Below are positions 34,268 through 44,861 of a DNA stretch of 64,000 bases, piece by piece. The notes below the pieces were generated by a model. That model did not search any database. It was not told the DNA's origin and saw nothing but the letters and a program-made list of their open reading frames with translations. Each line of letters opens with the position of its first letter. The stretch's first letter is position 1. The DNA comes from Linnemannia elongata (Eukaryota; Mortierellomycota; Mortierellomycetes; Mortierellales; Mortierellaceae): contig JAXBDG010000013.1 of assembly GCA_036320915.1 (NCBI GenBank), positions 1,364,001-1,428,000 of the forward strand. Direction: 5' to 3'. The position numbers and the translations under genes were made by a program.

Positions 34268-37200
34268 TGTTAGACACACCTATACCAACATATACGACTG
34301 GGCAATTCAACACCAGCGACATCAACGACCCCTTCCGCACCCTGACAGTGGCAACCTTTAACGTCCAGGGAGCCAATGAACCATACTATTTTACTTATTT
34401 AGCAAACTTCTGCACAACAGAGAATATCGACATCATCGGTGTTCAGGAAACAAAAATCAACGCAACAAAAAACAAAGAGCCTCACCTTCTACGACGCGAC
34501 TCGGCTTGCCCATACACTGGCCTCTGGAACCATACAGCAACACACTTCCACGGCAAAGGAGTTGGCCTATTGATACATAAACCATGGGCGCGACACATTG
34601 TGGAGACCTTCAGTGACGACAATGGACGGGGTATCGGCGTGGTCTTAGGCTTCAAGAACGACTGCCGGGTAGCGGTGATCAATTGTTACTTCCCACCAAG
34701 TGGCTCGACCACGGAGGATGTTGATTTTCCGCTGCTGAACAAGTGGGTGAAGAACCAGATCGATAGAATGCGTAACGCTGGCAATCGTATCCTGCTGCTT
34801 GGCGATTTCAACCGAGTGGTGTCCCCATTGATCGATCGAGCACCAGACAACCTCACATCCACTACTCCTCAACTCGACCTGTTCCCATGGCTGTCGTCCA
34901 GTCGTTTTGTGGACACTTTCCGGTTCATACACCCAACCGAGCGCGAATACACCTTCAAGACCACCAGTCGAATTGATATGGTCTGGGCCTCACCAGGTCT
35001 GGCATCCTTTCTTGTCCGCTCCGCCATCATCCCGCGAGATACTCTCACTAGTTCCGACCACTCGGTGATGCTGGCAAGTTTCGACCTTCACACGCTTATC
35101 CACCCTATCAGTCAGGCAACACTAACCAAACAGCGCGCCAAAGGGAAGAAACTTGTGCTCGATAAAGTTGAGGACGAAGCCTGGGATGCGTTCACCACTC
35201 AAGTTGACGATGCACTCTGCAACCACAGCCAACTCATTGAGACTCCAGCTCTTGATCAGTTCCCGGCGGCGTACAGACATGGGCCAGAGACAACAGTCTT
35301 CTCCCGCGACTATCTGGAGACGTTCCCACTGGACCGGGCCTGGCTTGCCCTCCGCAACGCAATTATGGATTCAGCCTATGCCCACTTGCCTAGTGTGAAG
35401 ACAGGAGGTATGCCACCACCTCCAGACGGGGAAGGACGGATCCGTGTATTGATTGCTGACCTTGGCAACATTATTCGGGCTATCAGAGAGGCGTTCGAGT
35501 CAGATGCAGCAGTGGACGAGGACCTACAGGAGACAACACATCAACAACTGCGACGTTGGTATGGGAAGAACGGAGAGGAGATGGGGGTGAGCCCAGTTCC
35601 TGAAGTGAATGAATCAGTGGAGGAGTGGAGAAAGTGGAGAGAGGAAGTGCAGGTGCATTGGCGCCAGGCGAGACTGAACCACCAAAACTACATCGCTGCC
35701 AACAAGCAGGATATCATCAATGCGCACATCGAGAACAGGGACCAGCGCTTCGCCACGGAGACAAAAAAGACAATTCGCAACATTTTGGAGGTGTTTGACG
35801 GACGGGTGACGTTGGATCACCTCATTATCGACGGTCCTAACGGACCATACGTGGAGGACGACCCTACAGAAATCAAGAGAGAAGTGCGTGAGTACTTTGG
35901 GACAACATTCCACAAGGCACGGCCAACAGGACAGCTGAATCAGGAGTGGAGAGATGCTTACCGGCCACGGGACGATATCCAGGAGCACTGGTACAACCCA
36001 GTAATGAGCGTTCCTGACTATATGGAGGTGTGTGAGGCGATCGGGGCAGCTCCAAAGAACAAGGCGGCGGGACTCTCCGGAGTGACGGGTGACCTGTTAA
36101 AGCGATTGGGGCTGGTTGCGCAGGGGCTGTTTGTGGTGTTGGTGCAGGCGTGTATTGTGCAAGTCGCGATGCCGGAGGAGTGGCTGAAGGGTGTGATCTA
36201 TTGCATCCCCAAGGGACCAGTGTGGTCAGGCAGGATTAGTGAGGTGCGCCCTATCACGTTACTAGAGCATGGCAGGAAAATCCTGTTCTCAATCATGGTG
36301 AAGCGGCTTACCACTGTGATGTCGAGATACCAAGTCTTCAAGGGGCCGAATTTTTCGGTCCTCAAGGGAACAATGACAAAGGACCCAATACACATCCTCA
36401 ATGCGGTGATGGAAGACGCCCGGGAGTACAAGAAGGAGGCATGGGTGCTCCTGCAGGATATGCGTCGTTGTTTTGACTCCGTTTCCTGCGCCGAGGGTGG
36501 GATGCTGGAGTTGGGTATGCGGCACCTCAAGATCCCCAAAGAGTTTATCGAGCTGTGCCTCAAGATCGCCGCCAACAAAACCAACCAGGTCATCACAACC
36601 TATGGCTTGACAGAGTCCTACAACCCTCGCTGCGGTCTTGACCAGGGTGGTGTCGAGTGTCCACTTCTATGGCGGATTGCTTATGAGGCGCTGCTTGCTC
36701 GGGTCTGGGAAGACAAGCATGGCTACCTGATGTCATCGGCGGCAGCACTCCGAGACTTCCACAAGATCCCTTCCTTTGAGTCCGTGTACCTGGACACACC
36801 ACTACTGATCGCCTGCCTCGCATTCATGGACGACACCAAATGGATTGCCCGCAACAAGGAACACCTAGAGAAGATTATCGAAATTGCAATGAGTTTCTTT
36901 GAGTTGCATGGCATCGAAATCAACCCGAAAAAGACTGAGCTTATAGTTATCAATCCTTCCTGTGCCGATTTGTCCATTACAATAGGAGAAGACCGGGTCA
37001 CTGCTCTCCCCCCTGCCACCTCTGCCCGCGCACTGGGCGTGTGGTTCTCTGCAGACGGTAAGGGAAAGCACACCCGACAGCTGGTCCACCAGGAGCTAAC
37101 AACAATGTGTGAAATCCTGTCCCGGAAGGCGGTCACCGACAAGCAAGCCATCTACATCTTCAACAACGTGTTCCTCCCACGTATCCAGTACCGCTTGTCG

Positions 37201-40200
37201 GTGACAATCCTCAGTGACAGCGAGATCAGGTCCATTGTCAGCCGGTATACGAATGTTGTCAGACAAAAGGTCGAGTTAGCCCACGGAGCACCATTGAGCA
37301 TCCTTTTCCACCGCCGCCTCTATGGCCTTCGACACCTTGGCGACGCCCAGATTGAAGAACAGATTTCCACTGCGCTGCTCAGACTCAACGACCACTCCCT
37401 GCTCGGCAAGGTAGTTGCGACGCGAGCGATGGCCTTGCAAGCAGAATGCCGACTCTCGGTTTCCCCCTTTGAAGTTCCTGCTGTTGGATCCCTGTATACT
37501 CGACACAACCTCTTGGGCCACGTGTGTAGACTCTTGGTGGAACGAGGCATTACCTTTCAGTCGCCAACATCGGTAGTCAACACCACTCGACTTATCGGAC
37601 CACTGCTCCCTCCCGGTCTCTACCCCAAAGTCGCCCACAAACTCTTTCTAGATGGCGTTTCATCCCTAGACGATGTGGTCTCGGAGGACGGCCTCTCCCT
37701 GGCATCCTGGACCGATCTCCGCGAGCGACTCGATCTGAAGAATAAGGTACGGAGGTGGTATACGGCGTTAGTTGATGCAGTATGTTTGCGTCCAGCTGTT
37801 CCGGCTGCCTCTGCCACTACTGCTATTGTGCCTCAAGACCCAACAAGTCACATACCTTCTCCAGCATCTGAGTCCGTCAACAACGATGTGTCATGGATGG
37901 ATCGGCTCCTCGAACGACGGCAAGCCGTCGATAGTCAATACTCGTTCTCAGTTACTCCTCTCGACGAGGGCCAAGCTCACTCCCTGGCCCAAAGTGAGGT
38001 GTGTACTCCTGCCAACGAGTCCTCTGAGGACGAACCCCTGATCGATCCCCGCCGAGCACGCCGTAGGCTTGTTGAAGAGGCCAACGAGGTCGCGACTCCC
38101 GCTGTCGATAACGTTGACGAAACCATCTTGCTTGGACTGAGTGAGGTGGTTGACTCCTTGCAGGTACGATATACTGCTCCCATTTTTATTCCTGCTGCTG
38201 CTGCTAACAACAATGGCGGCGGTGAAGGGAATGAGGAAGAGAGTAATGGAGGTGCGAGGGGGAGACTTGGGGGTGTGTATAAAGAAAAAGAAAAAGGAAA
38301 AAAGGCCATGCGCGAAAACAGTGGGGTTTTTATCCTGGACACATCCTTGAGCGGAAAAAAGCAAGGGGCGAAAAAATTTTCAATTGCAGCCCAGGCCATG
38401 GAAAATACACGCGCCATTGAATGCTCAGATGAGCAGGTGGATCAGGACAAGGCAAAAGAGGGTTGGTTGGGTAAGGAGTGCTGTTTCTATGGAACATGCG
38501 GCTCCACTTCTTCTTCCTCTTTTTCTTCTTCTTTTTCTTTTTCTTTTTACGAGTCCTCTTCATTGCCATATCTACATTTGTTATCTTCTTCTTCTTCTTC
38601 TTCTTCTCCCTGTTTATTTGAATCTGTTGTTTCTTCTCCTCCACCTTTTCATTTTCCTCCTGCCGATGCGTCGGATGTTGACATTGCCTTGTCCGGTGGG
38701 CTTTATCCTTTGCCCCCTTCTGTTGATGTTCTTCCTCCCTCTTCTTCTTCACTTTTCCCTTCTGTCGATGACTTTTCTTTTTCTTCTTCTTCAAACTTTC
38801 CTCCTTCTTCCTTCTCTCCTTCCCTTATTACTTCACCCTCCTCCTCTCCCTTTGTTGATGATACCACCCCTTTTTCTTCTCCTTTCCCTACCCCTTCATA
38901 TCCGCCAATCGTTCCCATTTTCCAATTAGTACCCCAAACACCCCTTTCCCTTTTACCTCTTCCTTTCTTTTCTTCATTTTCTCCCTCTTTCCTTTTTTCC
39001 CTCCCCCCTTCCTTTTTTCTTCTTCCTTCTTTTGCTCCACCACCACCTCCCCTCCTCTCCCTTTCACTTCCACTACCATTTCCACCTTCACTCCCACTCC
39101 CACTTCCACTTCCACTCCCACTTCCACTTCCACTTCCACAAACCCTACCTCCCTTCACCCCTCCATGGTCCCCGTCGTCGCCATTCCTGCCGTTGACACC
39201 ATCGCCTGCCCTCAGCATAACCTCCGAGCCGGTTATCGACAAGTCGCCCTCGTCTACTCCTCGCTATGTCCCCTCGCCTCCCCTCGCCTCCCCACCAAAC
39301 AACTCACCTGCACCCCCTACACCCTCAATTGTCACTCCTCCTCCTTCAATCGAACCCTCCACTCTCACTCTTACCTCGCCCGATGCGACTGACCTTATAT
39401 TCGCCCGAGCGATGTTAGCTCTGGATGAGACCTGTCGTGAACGCCTTCATAAAGCCAACTTCGTCCATGATACAGCCGTCCGGAATGCCGAGACCGATAA
39501 GCAACGAAAGCAAGAGCAGATCACCATCCGGCTCAACAAGGACACAGCTAAGTACCGCAAACAGCTAGCCAAGCAACCCGTCAAGCTGGCCGAGATGTTG
39601 GCCCATATGGCTACAGAGGAAGCCAAAGCCAAGTCACGCCAAGAGATCCCCTACGTTCAGAGCTGTGCCGCTGCCGCTGCGATTCTCCGTCAAGATACTA
39701 ATAACGTTGAGGCCTTCCGGGCACGTCGCCAGAATGAACTCCGCGCGGAGTTGAAGACACGACTGGTTAGGGCGTCAGTGGCAATGCGGCTTAAGGAATC
39801 GTCTCGTGCCAAGCAAGCGCAGGAACAGGCGATCAAGAAAACACAGCGACAGCAGGAGTGGCAGGCGCTTAAGGACCACCATACTGCGGTCATCGCTCGA
39901 CTGTATAACGCCCTACCCAATCTAAAACGACCCTTCAACAACACAACACGATTTCCACTGCAGGAAGTATACCACTCACGCCCAACAACAGCCACAGCCG
40001 AGCCCACAAAGAAAGTCGGCCCACTGGTTGTTTCACCAGACGAGTTCACCATCTTAACGACACTTCAGAACTCACCTGTTGACAATACGACTCCCCTCAT
40101 TCTCTATACGGACGGCTCCCTTATCCACTCTGGCACAGAGAAGGTGGCCATGGGATTCGGTGTTGTTGATCTCCAGCAGGATACCCATTTCCCAATCAAA

Positions 40201-41652
40201 GGACGGACAGACGGACACGCCTCCTCGACCAAGGTCGAGCTTATGGGTCTCATAGCGGCAGTGGTGGCGGCCCCAGATGAACAGGATATTGTAGTTCGTC
40301 TGGACAACCAGGCGGTGGTGGATCAATATCAGCACATGGTGCAGGACCGGGAAAACACTCTGCCAAGAAAGCGATTCAGAAGCAATTATGCTGGACTGTG
40401 GGCAGTTTTGTCCGGTATTGTCGACAAACGCCAAGGAAGGGTTGAGGTGAAGTGGATCCGTGGGCACAACAACGATCCTGGAAATGAACTCGCCGACCGT
40501 ACCGCTAAGGAGGCAGCGCAGGGCGACACAACGCCTTGGGTGGTGGACTTGACGCAACAAGAGGATATCCGGACTTTTGCGTTCTGTCATGAAGCCTTGG
40601 TGGAGACGGACCTGAGGCAGCTACTCAAACAACAAACAACCATTCGACACCATCAGCACTGGACTTCACAGCGTCGAGTCAAGAAGGCGGTACCCCATTT
40701 GGATGATGTCGAGTGGCGCTCAACCCTGGCCTTTGTACATGCAAGACGGGCTGTCTTCACTTTCTACAGTAACAGCAAGGATACCCGCCAACGGTCCCAC
40801 CACATCAAGAAACTTCATGGTATGCTACCGACCAGGAACTCTATGATGGCGCGCCACCCAGATCTATACCCTGACTGTATCTGCCGAGTCTGCACGGAGG
40901 AGGAAGAGGACAATGAGCATTTGTGGACTTGCCCAGCAAAGAGAGAGACTACTACCGCTATTTGGAGGGAGGCCATGGACAAGATCGATGAGTGGGGCAT
41001 CAAGGCAACAGACAGTTACAACGCGGCCAAGAGGCGAGAGCACGAGAGAGCAGAGGCGAGTGGTCGTCAAGTACCGCCCCCAGTGCCAGTTCCTTGGCGC
41101 TGTCCATCTGATGAGGAGCATGTCCGTGGGTTCTCTTCTATCGGTGGCGCTCAATCGGTTTATCGGGGCCTGCCGGTCCCCGATCGCGACCTGGATCCAA
41201 AGTGGCACGTCTCGGATCTACTGCGAGGCATCACCCCCAAGAGCATGCTGTCTGAGTGGTCGTCAGTCTTCCGATCCCCAAAGTCGATTGCACAGACGGT
41301 CCTGCACAAGTTTGTTGGCTACCTGGAGGCACAGGCCTCGGAGCTGATCTGGAAACCTCGGTGTTCGGAGACAATTGCATGGGAGCAGGCGCAAGGCATC
41401 ACTACAAAAGACAAGACATCCAAGTACACTGGCCCTCGAGGAGATTGGAGCAACGGTTATGGCTATATCACCCGAGCTGGTTTTTGTCCCTGCGGCGCTT
41501 CGCTAGCCGCACATGAGGATGGGCATTGTCCGGGCCCGTCTTTGGATCCCATCGCTGCAGATGCACGTTTGTTAGAGAGTCAATTAGGAAGGAGGCGGTT
41601 GTCGTTGATGGAGAGGATGGGGAGGATCCCCTTCATGAGGGTGTGCGAGTAG
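34267..41652 (+). CDS. LINE ORF2: endonuclease - reverse transcriptase - RNase H polyprotein, 2461 aa
   Basis: Copies element RNA at the nicked target. Order seen: AP-like endonuclease at 25-272 (FNVQG, VQETK with E61, LGDFN with D180/N182, SSDH at 262-265). Then reverse transcriptase, about 635-940, with LLQDMRRCFDS (D731), DQGG (792-795) and the catalytic AFMDD (D855, D856; FMDD replaces the common YADD). A Ser/Pro low-complexity linker spans about 1310-1700. RNase H1 lies at about 1938-2090 with D1949, E1991, D2013 and D2077. After it is a Cys/His zinc-binding stretch (CICRVC...H...C) and a Cys-rich tail (FCPCGASLAAHEDGHCPG). All catalytic residues are intact. Clade is uncertain: RNase H plus AP endonuclease recalls the fungal Tad1/I-like groups. 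Confidence 0.92.
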   Translation: MLDTPIPTYTTGQFNTSDINDPFRTLTVATFNVQGANEPYYFTYLANFCTTENIDIIGVQETKINATKNKEPHLLRRDSACPYTGLWNHTATHFHGKGVGLLIHKPWARHIVETFSDDNGRGIGVVLGFKNDCRVAVINCYFPPSGSTTEDVDFPLLNKWVKNQIDRMRNAGNRILLLGDFNRVVSPLIDRAPDNLTSTTPQLDLFPWLSSSRFVDTFRFIHPTEREYTFKTTSRIDMVWASPGLASFLVRSAIIPRDTLTSSDHSVMLASFDLHTLIHPISQATLTKQRAKGKKLVLDKVEDEAWDAFTTQVDDALCNHSQLIETPALDQFPAAYRHGPETTVFSRDYLETFPLDRAWLALRNAIMDSAYAHLPSVKTGGMPPPPDGEGRIRVLIADLGNIIRAIREAFESDAAVDEDLQETTHQQLRRWYGKNGEEMGVSPVPEVNESVEEWRKWREEVQVHWRQARLNHQNYIAANKQDIINAHIENRDQRFATETKKTIRNILEVFDGRVTLDHLIIDGPNGPYVEDDPTEIKREVREYFGTTFHKARPTGQLNQEWRDAYRPRDDIQEHWYNPVMSVPDYMEVCEAIGAAPKNKAAGLSGVTGDLLKRLGLVAQGLFVVLVQACIVQVAMPEEWLKGVIYCIPKGPVWSGRISEVRPITLLEHGRKILFSIMVKRLTTVMSRYQVFKGPNFSVLKGTMTKDPIHILNAVMEDAREYKKEAWVLLQDMRRCFDSVSCAEGGMLELGMRHLKIPKEFIELCLKIAANKTNQVITTYGLTESYNPRCGLDQGGVECPLLWRIAYEALLARVWEDKHGYLMSSAAALRDFHKIPSFESVYLDTPLLIACLAFMDDTKWIARNKEHLEKIIEIAMSFFELHGIEINPKKTELIVINPSCADLSITIGEDRVTALPPATSARALGVWFSADGKGKHTRQLVHQELTTMCEILSRKAVTDKQAIYIFNNVFLPRIQYRLSVTILSDSEIRSIVSRYTNVVRQKVELAHGAPLSILFHRRLYGLRHLGDAQIEEQISTALLRLNDHSLLGKVVATRAMALQAECRLSVSPFEVPAVGSLYTRHNLLGHVCRLLVERGITFQSPTSVVNTTRLIGPLLPPGLYPKVAHKLFLDGVSSLDDVVSEDGLSLASWTDLRERLDLKNKVRRWYTALVDAVCLRPAVPAASATTAIVPQDPTSHIPSPASESVNNDVSWMDRLLERRQAVDSQYSFSVTPLDEGQAHSLAQSEVCTPANESSEDEPLIDPRRARRRLVEEANEVATPAVDNVDETILLGLSEVVDSLQVRYTAPIFIPAAAANNNGGGEGNEEESNGGARGRLGGVYKEKEKGKKAMRENSGVFILDTSLSGKKQGAKKFSIAAQAMENTRAIECSDEQVDQDKAKEGWLGKECCFYGTCGSTSSSSFSSSFSFSFYESSSLPYLHLLSSSSSSSSPCLFESVVSSPPPFHFPPADASDVDIALSGGLYPLPPSVDVLPPSSSSLFPSVDDFSFSSSSNFPPSSFSPSLITSPSSSPFVDDTTPFSSPFPTPSYPPIVPIFQLVPQTPLSLLPLPFFSSFSPSFLFSLPPSFFLLPSFAPPPPPLLSLSLPLPFPPSLPLPLPLPLPLPLPLPQTLPPFTPPWSPSSPFLPLTPSPALSITSEPVIDKSPSSTPRYVPSPPLASPPNNSPAPPTPSIVTPPPSIEPSTLTLTSPDATDLIFARAMLALDETCRERLHKANFVHDTAVRNAETDKQRKQEQITIRLNKDTAKYRKQLAKQPVKLAEMLAHMATEEAKAKSRQEIPYVQSCAAAAAILRQDTNNVEAFRARRQNELRAELKTRLVRASVAMRLKESSRAKQAQEQAIKKTQRQQEWQALKDHHTAVIARLYNALPNLKRPFNNTTRFPLQEVYHSRPTTATAEPTKKVGPLVVSPDEFTILTTLQNSPVDNTTPLILYTDGSLIHSGTEKVAMGFGVVDLQQDTHFPIKGRTDGHASSTKVELMGLIAAVVAAPDEQDIVVRLDNQAVVDQYQHMVQDRENTLPRKRFRSNYAGLWAVLSGIVDKRQGRVEVKWIRGHNNDPGNELADRTAKEAAQGDTTPWVVDLTQQEDIRTFAFCHEALVETDLRQLLKQQTTIRHHQHWTSQRRVKKAVPHLDDVEWRSTLAFVHARRAVFTFYSNSKDTRQRSHHIKKLHGMLPTRNSMMARHPDLYPDCICRVCTEEEEDNEHLWTCPAKRETTTAIWREAMDKIDEWGIKATDSYNAAKRREHERAEASGRQVPPPVPVPWRCPSDEEHVRGFSSIGGAQSVYRGLPVPDRDLDPKWHVSDLLRGITPKSMLSEWSSVFRSPKSIAQTVLHKFVGYLEAQASELIWKPRCSETIAWEQAQGITTKDKTSKYTGPRGDWSNGYGYITRAGFCPCGASLAAHEDGHCPGPSLDPIAADARLLESQLGRRRLSLMERMGRIPFMRVCE

Positions 41653-41849
41653 TTTATTTTCTTCCGTCCCAGCCTGAGAAGGCGAGTGATTGTTGCGCTG
41701 AGCCTGCCGAGCTTTGGACTCAGGGACAGCGACTAGGTCTATGGCTACTGGGAGAGTTCATTTGATAGTGCCCTTTTTATTCCTTTGAATGCCTCCTGGA
41801 GTTGTTAACTAGAGAAATAAATCGCAAACAAAAAAAAAAAAAAAAAAAA

Positions 41850-41864
41850 GTTTTTTTTTTTTTT
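41850..41864 (+). repeat. G(T)14: putative target-site duplication of LINE copy 1
   Basis: Directly follows the A20 tail of copy 1 and repeats the G(T)n found at 31762 onward before its 5' end. It also forms the T-rich 5' flank of the older copy 3. Simple sequence, so the duplication claim is inferred. Confidence 0.5.
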
Positions 41865-41882
41865 GAAGAGGGCGATCCCTGA

Positions 41883-41890
41883 CATTGACG
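41883..41890 (+). repeat. 8-bp target-site duplication of LINE copy 2 (left)
   Basis: CATTGACG immediately before copy 2. It is repeated at 43760-43767 immediately after its poly(A) tail. One more A could belong to the duplication but is hidden in the tail. Confidence 0.8.
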
Positions 41891-43759
41891 CTATCAAGTT
41901 CAACCACCGTCGATAGCAAGACCCCTTACCACACAGATCGGCCCCCTTTGCTTGTCCCCAACAGAGGCGGCGTCCATACGCATGATCCAGGACACACCAG
42001 TCAACAACTCCACCCCTCGAGCTATATACTCTGACGGATCTCTTCTGAATTCAGGAACATCGGAAGTGTCACTGGCTTTTGGAGTAGTGGATCTCGCTCT
42101 GGAGAACCCCCTGACAGTACAAGGACGAACGGATGGCCATGCTTCCTCGGCCAAGTCAGAGCTCATAGGTCTACTAGTCGCAGTCTTGTCAGCACCTCCG
42201 GAACAAGACATTGTGGTCAAATTAGACAACGAGTCGGTGGTGGACCAGTACCAACGTCTAGTGAAGAATCGTCGGGATGCCTTACCGAGGAAACGATTCA
42301 GGAGCACATACGCGGGTATTTGGGCGGTACTATGGCAGGTTGTGGAATCTCGGCCAGGAGGGGTTGAGGTTGTCTGGATCAAAGGACACAGCAACATCCA
42401 AGGTAACGAGCTGGCGGATCAGGCGGCAAAGGCGGCAGCACAGAGCGCTACAGTACCCTTGAAGGTGGATCTCACTCAGCAGGCGGATATCACGAGCTTT
42501 GCACATTGCTATGGTGCGCTTGTTGAAATCGACCTACGACAACTTCTCAAACAACAAACGACAATCCGACACCACCAGGCCTGGACGTCGCAGAGACGGG
42601 TGAAGAGGGCGATCCCTGACATTGACGACGTGGAGTGGACCTCGACCTTGGCTCATGTTCACGACAGGCGAGCAGTCTTCACCTTTTACAGTAATAGCAA
42701 AGACTCTCATCAACGGACACATCACGTCAAAAAGCTGCATGGAATGTTGCCCACCCTGAACTCCATGCAGGCCCGCAAGCCCAACCTGTACCCAACATGC
42801 CTTTGCCGACGATGCGAGCTTAAGAAGGAGGATAACGAGCATGTCTGGAACTGTCCCTCGGCAGCTGAGACCACCACTACGATCTGGAAGGAGGCTATGG
42901 GCAAGATCGACGATTGGGGTGTACAGGCGACAAACAACTACAATGCAGCCAGGAAGCGAGAACACCAACGTGCGGTGGTTAACGGTCGTCAAGCCCCGCG
43001 ACCAGTACTCATACACTGGCGACCCCCCCGAGATGCGGATCATGTGCGGGGATTCTCCTCTATCGGTGGAGCTCGAGCCGTGCACAGCGGTAGTCCTGCT
43101 CCCGATCGCGATGAGAACCCCAAGTGGAACGTATCGGACCTACTCCGCGGCATCACTCCAAAGAGCATGTTGACCGAATGGTGCGCGGTTTTCAGAACCC
43201 CACAGTCCATCGCCAAGACGGTCCTCCACAAATTTGTTGGCTACCTGGAGACGCAGGCCTCAGAGCGGATCTGGAAACCCCGATGCTCCGCGACTATCGA
43301 GTGGGAGCAGACCCAGGGCATCTCTGTGAAGGACAAGACATCCAAATACACAGGTCCTCGTGGTGACTGGAGTCAAGGATATGGTTACATCACGCACGAT
43401 GGTTTCTGCCCGTGTGGCGCTTCGCTAGCCACACATGAGGATCGGACATGCCCTGGAGCGACCAAGAATCCACGAGCAGCTGATGAACGGCTGTTAGACA
43501 GCTTGTTGGGAAGGAGGAGGTTAACATTGATGGAGAGGATGGGAAGAATCCCTTTCATTCGTATCTAGTTTTATTTTCTTCCGTTATTGCTGTGAAGAGC
43601 AGCGACAATTGTTGCGCAGAGCCAGGTCCCGGACCGGACTGTGACTGACGGATGGTTCACTGAAGAGTTTGGTCTGTAGTTCCCTTTACTTCCAAATGCT
43701 TCCTTTGTTCTATTCTTCAGAGAAATAAAATTGTGTACGAAAAAAAAAAAAAAAAAAAA
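41891..43759 (+). mobile_element. LINE copy 2, 5'-truncated insertion inside copy 3
   Basis: 1.87-kb 3' part of a related but diverged LINE subfamily, ending with AGAGAAATAAAATTGTGTACG and A20 (43740-43759). Flanked by CATTGACG on both sides. The 5' truncation lies just upstream of the RNase H domain. This is a clean, recent-looking nested insertion. Confidence 0.88.
41952..43568 (+). pseudogene. Open C-terminal ORF2 remnant of LINE copy 2 (RNase H and zinc region), 538 codons
   Basis: Still fully open. The RNase H core is visible (YSDGSLLNSG, KSELIGLL, KLDNESVVDQYQ, GHSNIQGNELADQAAK), followed by the CLCRRC...H...C zinc region and the tail FCPCGASLATHEDRTCPG. It lacks endonuclease and reverse transcriptase because the copy is 5'-truncated, so it cannot mobilise itself. 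The ATG at 41952 is an incidental in-frame methionine; whether a protein is made is unknown. It aligns throughout with copy 1 but with many substitutions, marking a separate subfamily. Confidence 0.8.
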
Positions 43760-43767
43760 CATTGACG
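43760..43767 (+). repeat. 8-bp target-site duplication of LINE copy 2 (right)
   Basis: CATTGACG directly after the A20 tail of copy 2; the partner is at 41883-41890. Confidence 0.8.
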
Positions 43768-44830
43768 ACGTGGAGTGGACCTCGACCTTGGCTCATGTTC
43801 ACGACAGGCGAGCAGTCTTCACCTTTTACAGCAACAGCAAAGACTCCCATCAAAGGACACACCACATCAAAAAGCTGCATGGGATGTTGCCCACCCTAAA
43901 CTCCATGCAGGCCCGCAAGCCCAATCTGTACCCAACATGCCTTTGCCGACGATGCGAACTCGAGGAGGATAACGAACATATCTGGAACTGTGCCTCGGCA
44001 GCTGAAACTACCACTACGATCTGGAAGGAGGCTATGGGCAAGATCGACGAGTGGGGTGTACAGGCGACAAACAGCTACAATGCAGCCAGGAATCGAGAAC
44101 ACAGACGCGCGGTGGATAACGGTCGTCTAGCCCCGAGGCCAGTACCCGTGTACTGGCGGTCCCCCCGAGATGCGGATCATGTGCAAGGATTCTCCTCTAT
44201 CGGTGGAGCTCGAGCCGTGCACAGCGGTAGTCCTGCTCCCGATCGTGAGGAGAACCCCAAATGGAACGTATCGGACTTACTCCGCGGCATCACCCCCAAG
44301 AGCATGTTGATCGAATGGTGCGCGGTCTTCAGAACCCCACACTCCATTGCCAAGACGGTTCTCCACAAATTTGTTGGCTATCTGGAGACGCAGGCCTCAG
44401 AGCGGATCTGGAAACCCCGATGCTCCGCGACGATCGCGTGGGAGCAGACCCAGGGCATCTCTGCCAAGGATATGGTTACATCACGCGTGATGGTTTCTGT
44501 CCATGTGGCGCTTCGCTAGCCACACATGAGGATCGGATCTGCCCTGGAGCGACCAAGGAACCACGCGCAGCTGACGAGCGGCTGTTGGAAAGTTTGTTGG
44601 GAAGGAGAAAGTTGTCATTGATGGAGAGGATGGGAAGAGTCCCCTTCATTCGTATCTAGTTCTATTTTCTTCCGTTATTGCTGTCAAGAGCAGCTACAAT
44701 TGTTGCGCAGAGCCAGGTTTCGGACCGGACTGTGACTGACGGATGGTTCACTGAAGAGTTTGGTCTGTAGTTCCCTTTACTTCCAAATGCTTCCTTTGTT
44801 CTATTCTTCAGAGAAATAAAATTGTGTACG

Positions 44831-44861
<31 letters not shown>

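Larger units (their letters stand above)
31833..41849 (+). mobile_element. Full-length non-LTR retrotransposon (LINE), copy 1
   Basis: About 10 kb: a 5' leader of 203 bases, ORF1 (32036-34267), ORF2 (34267-41652), a 3' UTR ending AGAGAAATAAATCGCAAAC and an A20 tail (41830-41849). No long terminal repeats. Both ORFs are open, so the copy looks young and possibly active. The 3' flank begins with G and T14, echoing the 5' flank G and T70, consistent with a target-site duplication. It is the copy nearest to the tRNA gene. The 5' boundary is set by the end of the T tract and is therefore inferred. Confidence 0.85.
41865..44857 (+). pseudogene. LINE copy 3, 5'-truncated, split by copy 2
   Basis: Fragments 41865-41890 and 43760-44857 are two halves of one truncated copy. 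The first 26 bases match the equivalent segment of copy 2 at about 42602, ending CATTGACG. The second half resumes at CATTGACGACG. The encoded C-terminal part (RNase H downstream zinc region onward) is damaged: a 46-bp deletion near 44465-44470 shifts the frame so that it stops at 44519. The 3' UTR matches that of copy 2 (same subfamily) and ends in A27 (44831-44857), followed by T12. Not functional. Confidence 0.85.

Noticed and set aside
38330..39242. Minus-strand open frames over the LINE linker
   Set aside because: Lys/Glu/Gly-only translations antisense to the Ser/Pro repeat; explained by repeat composition.
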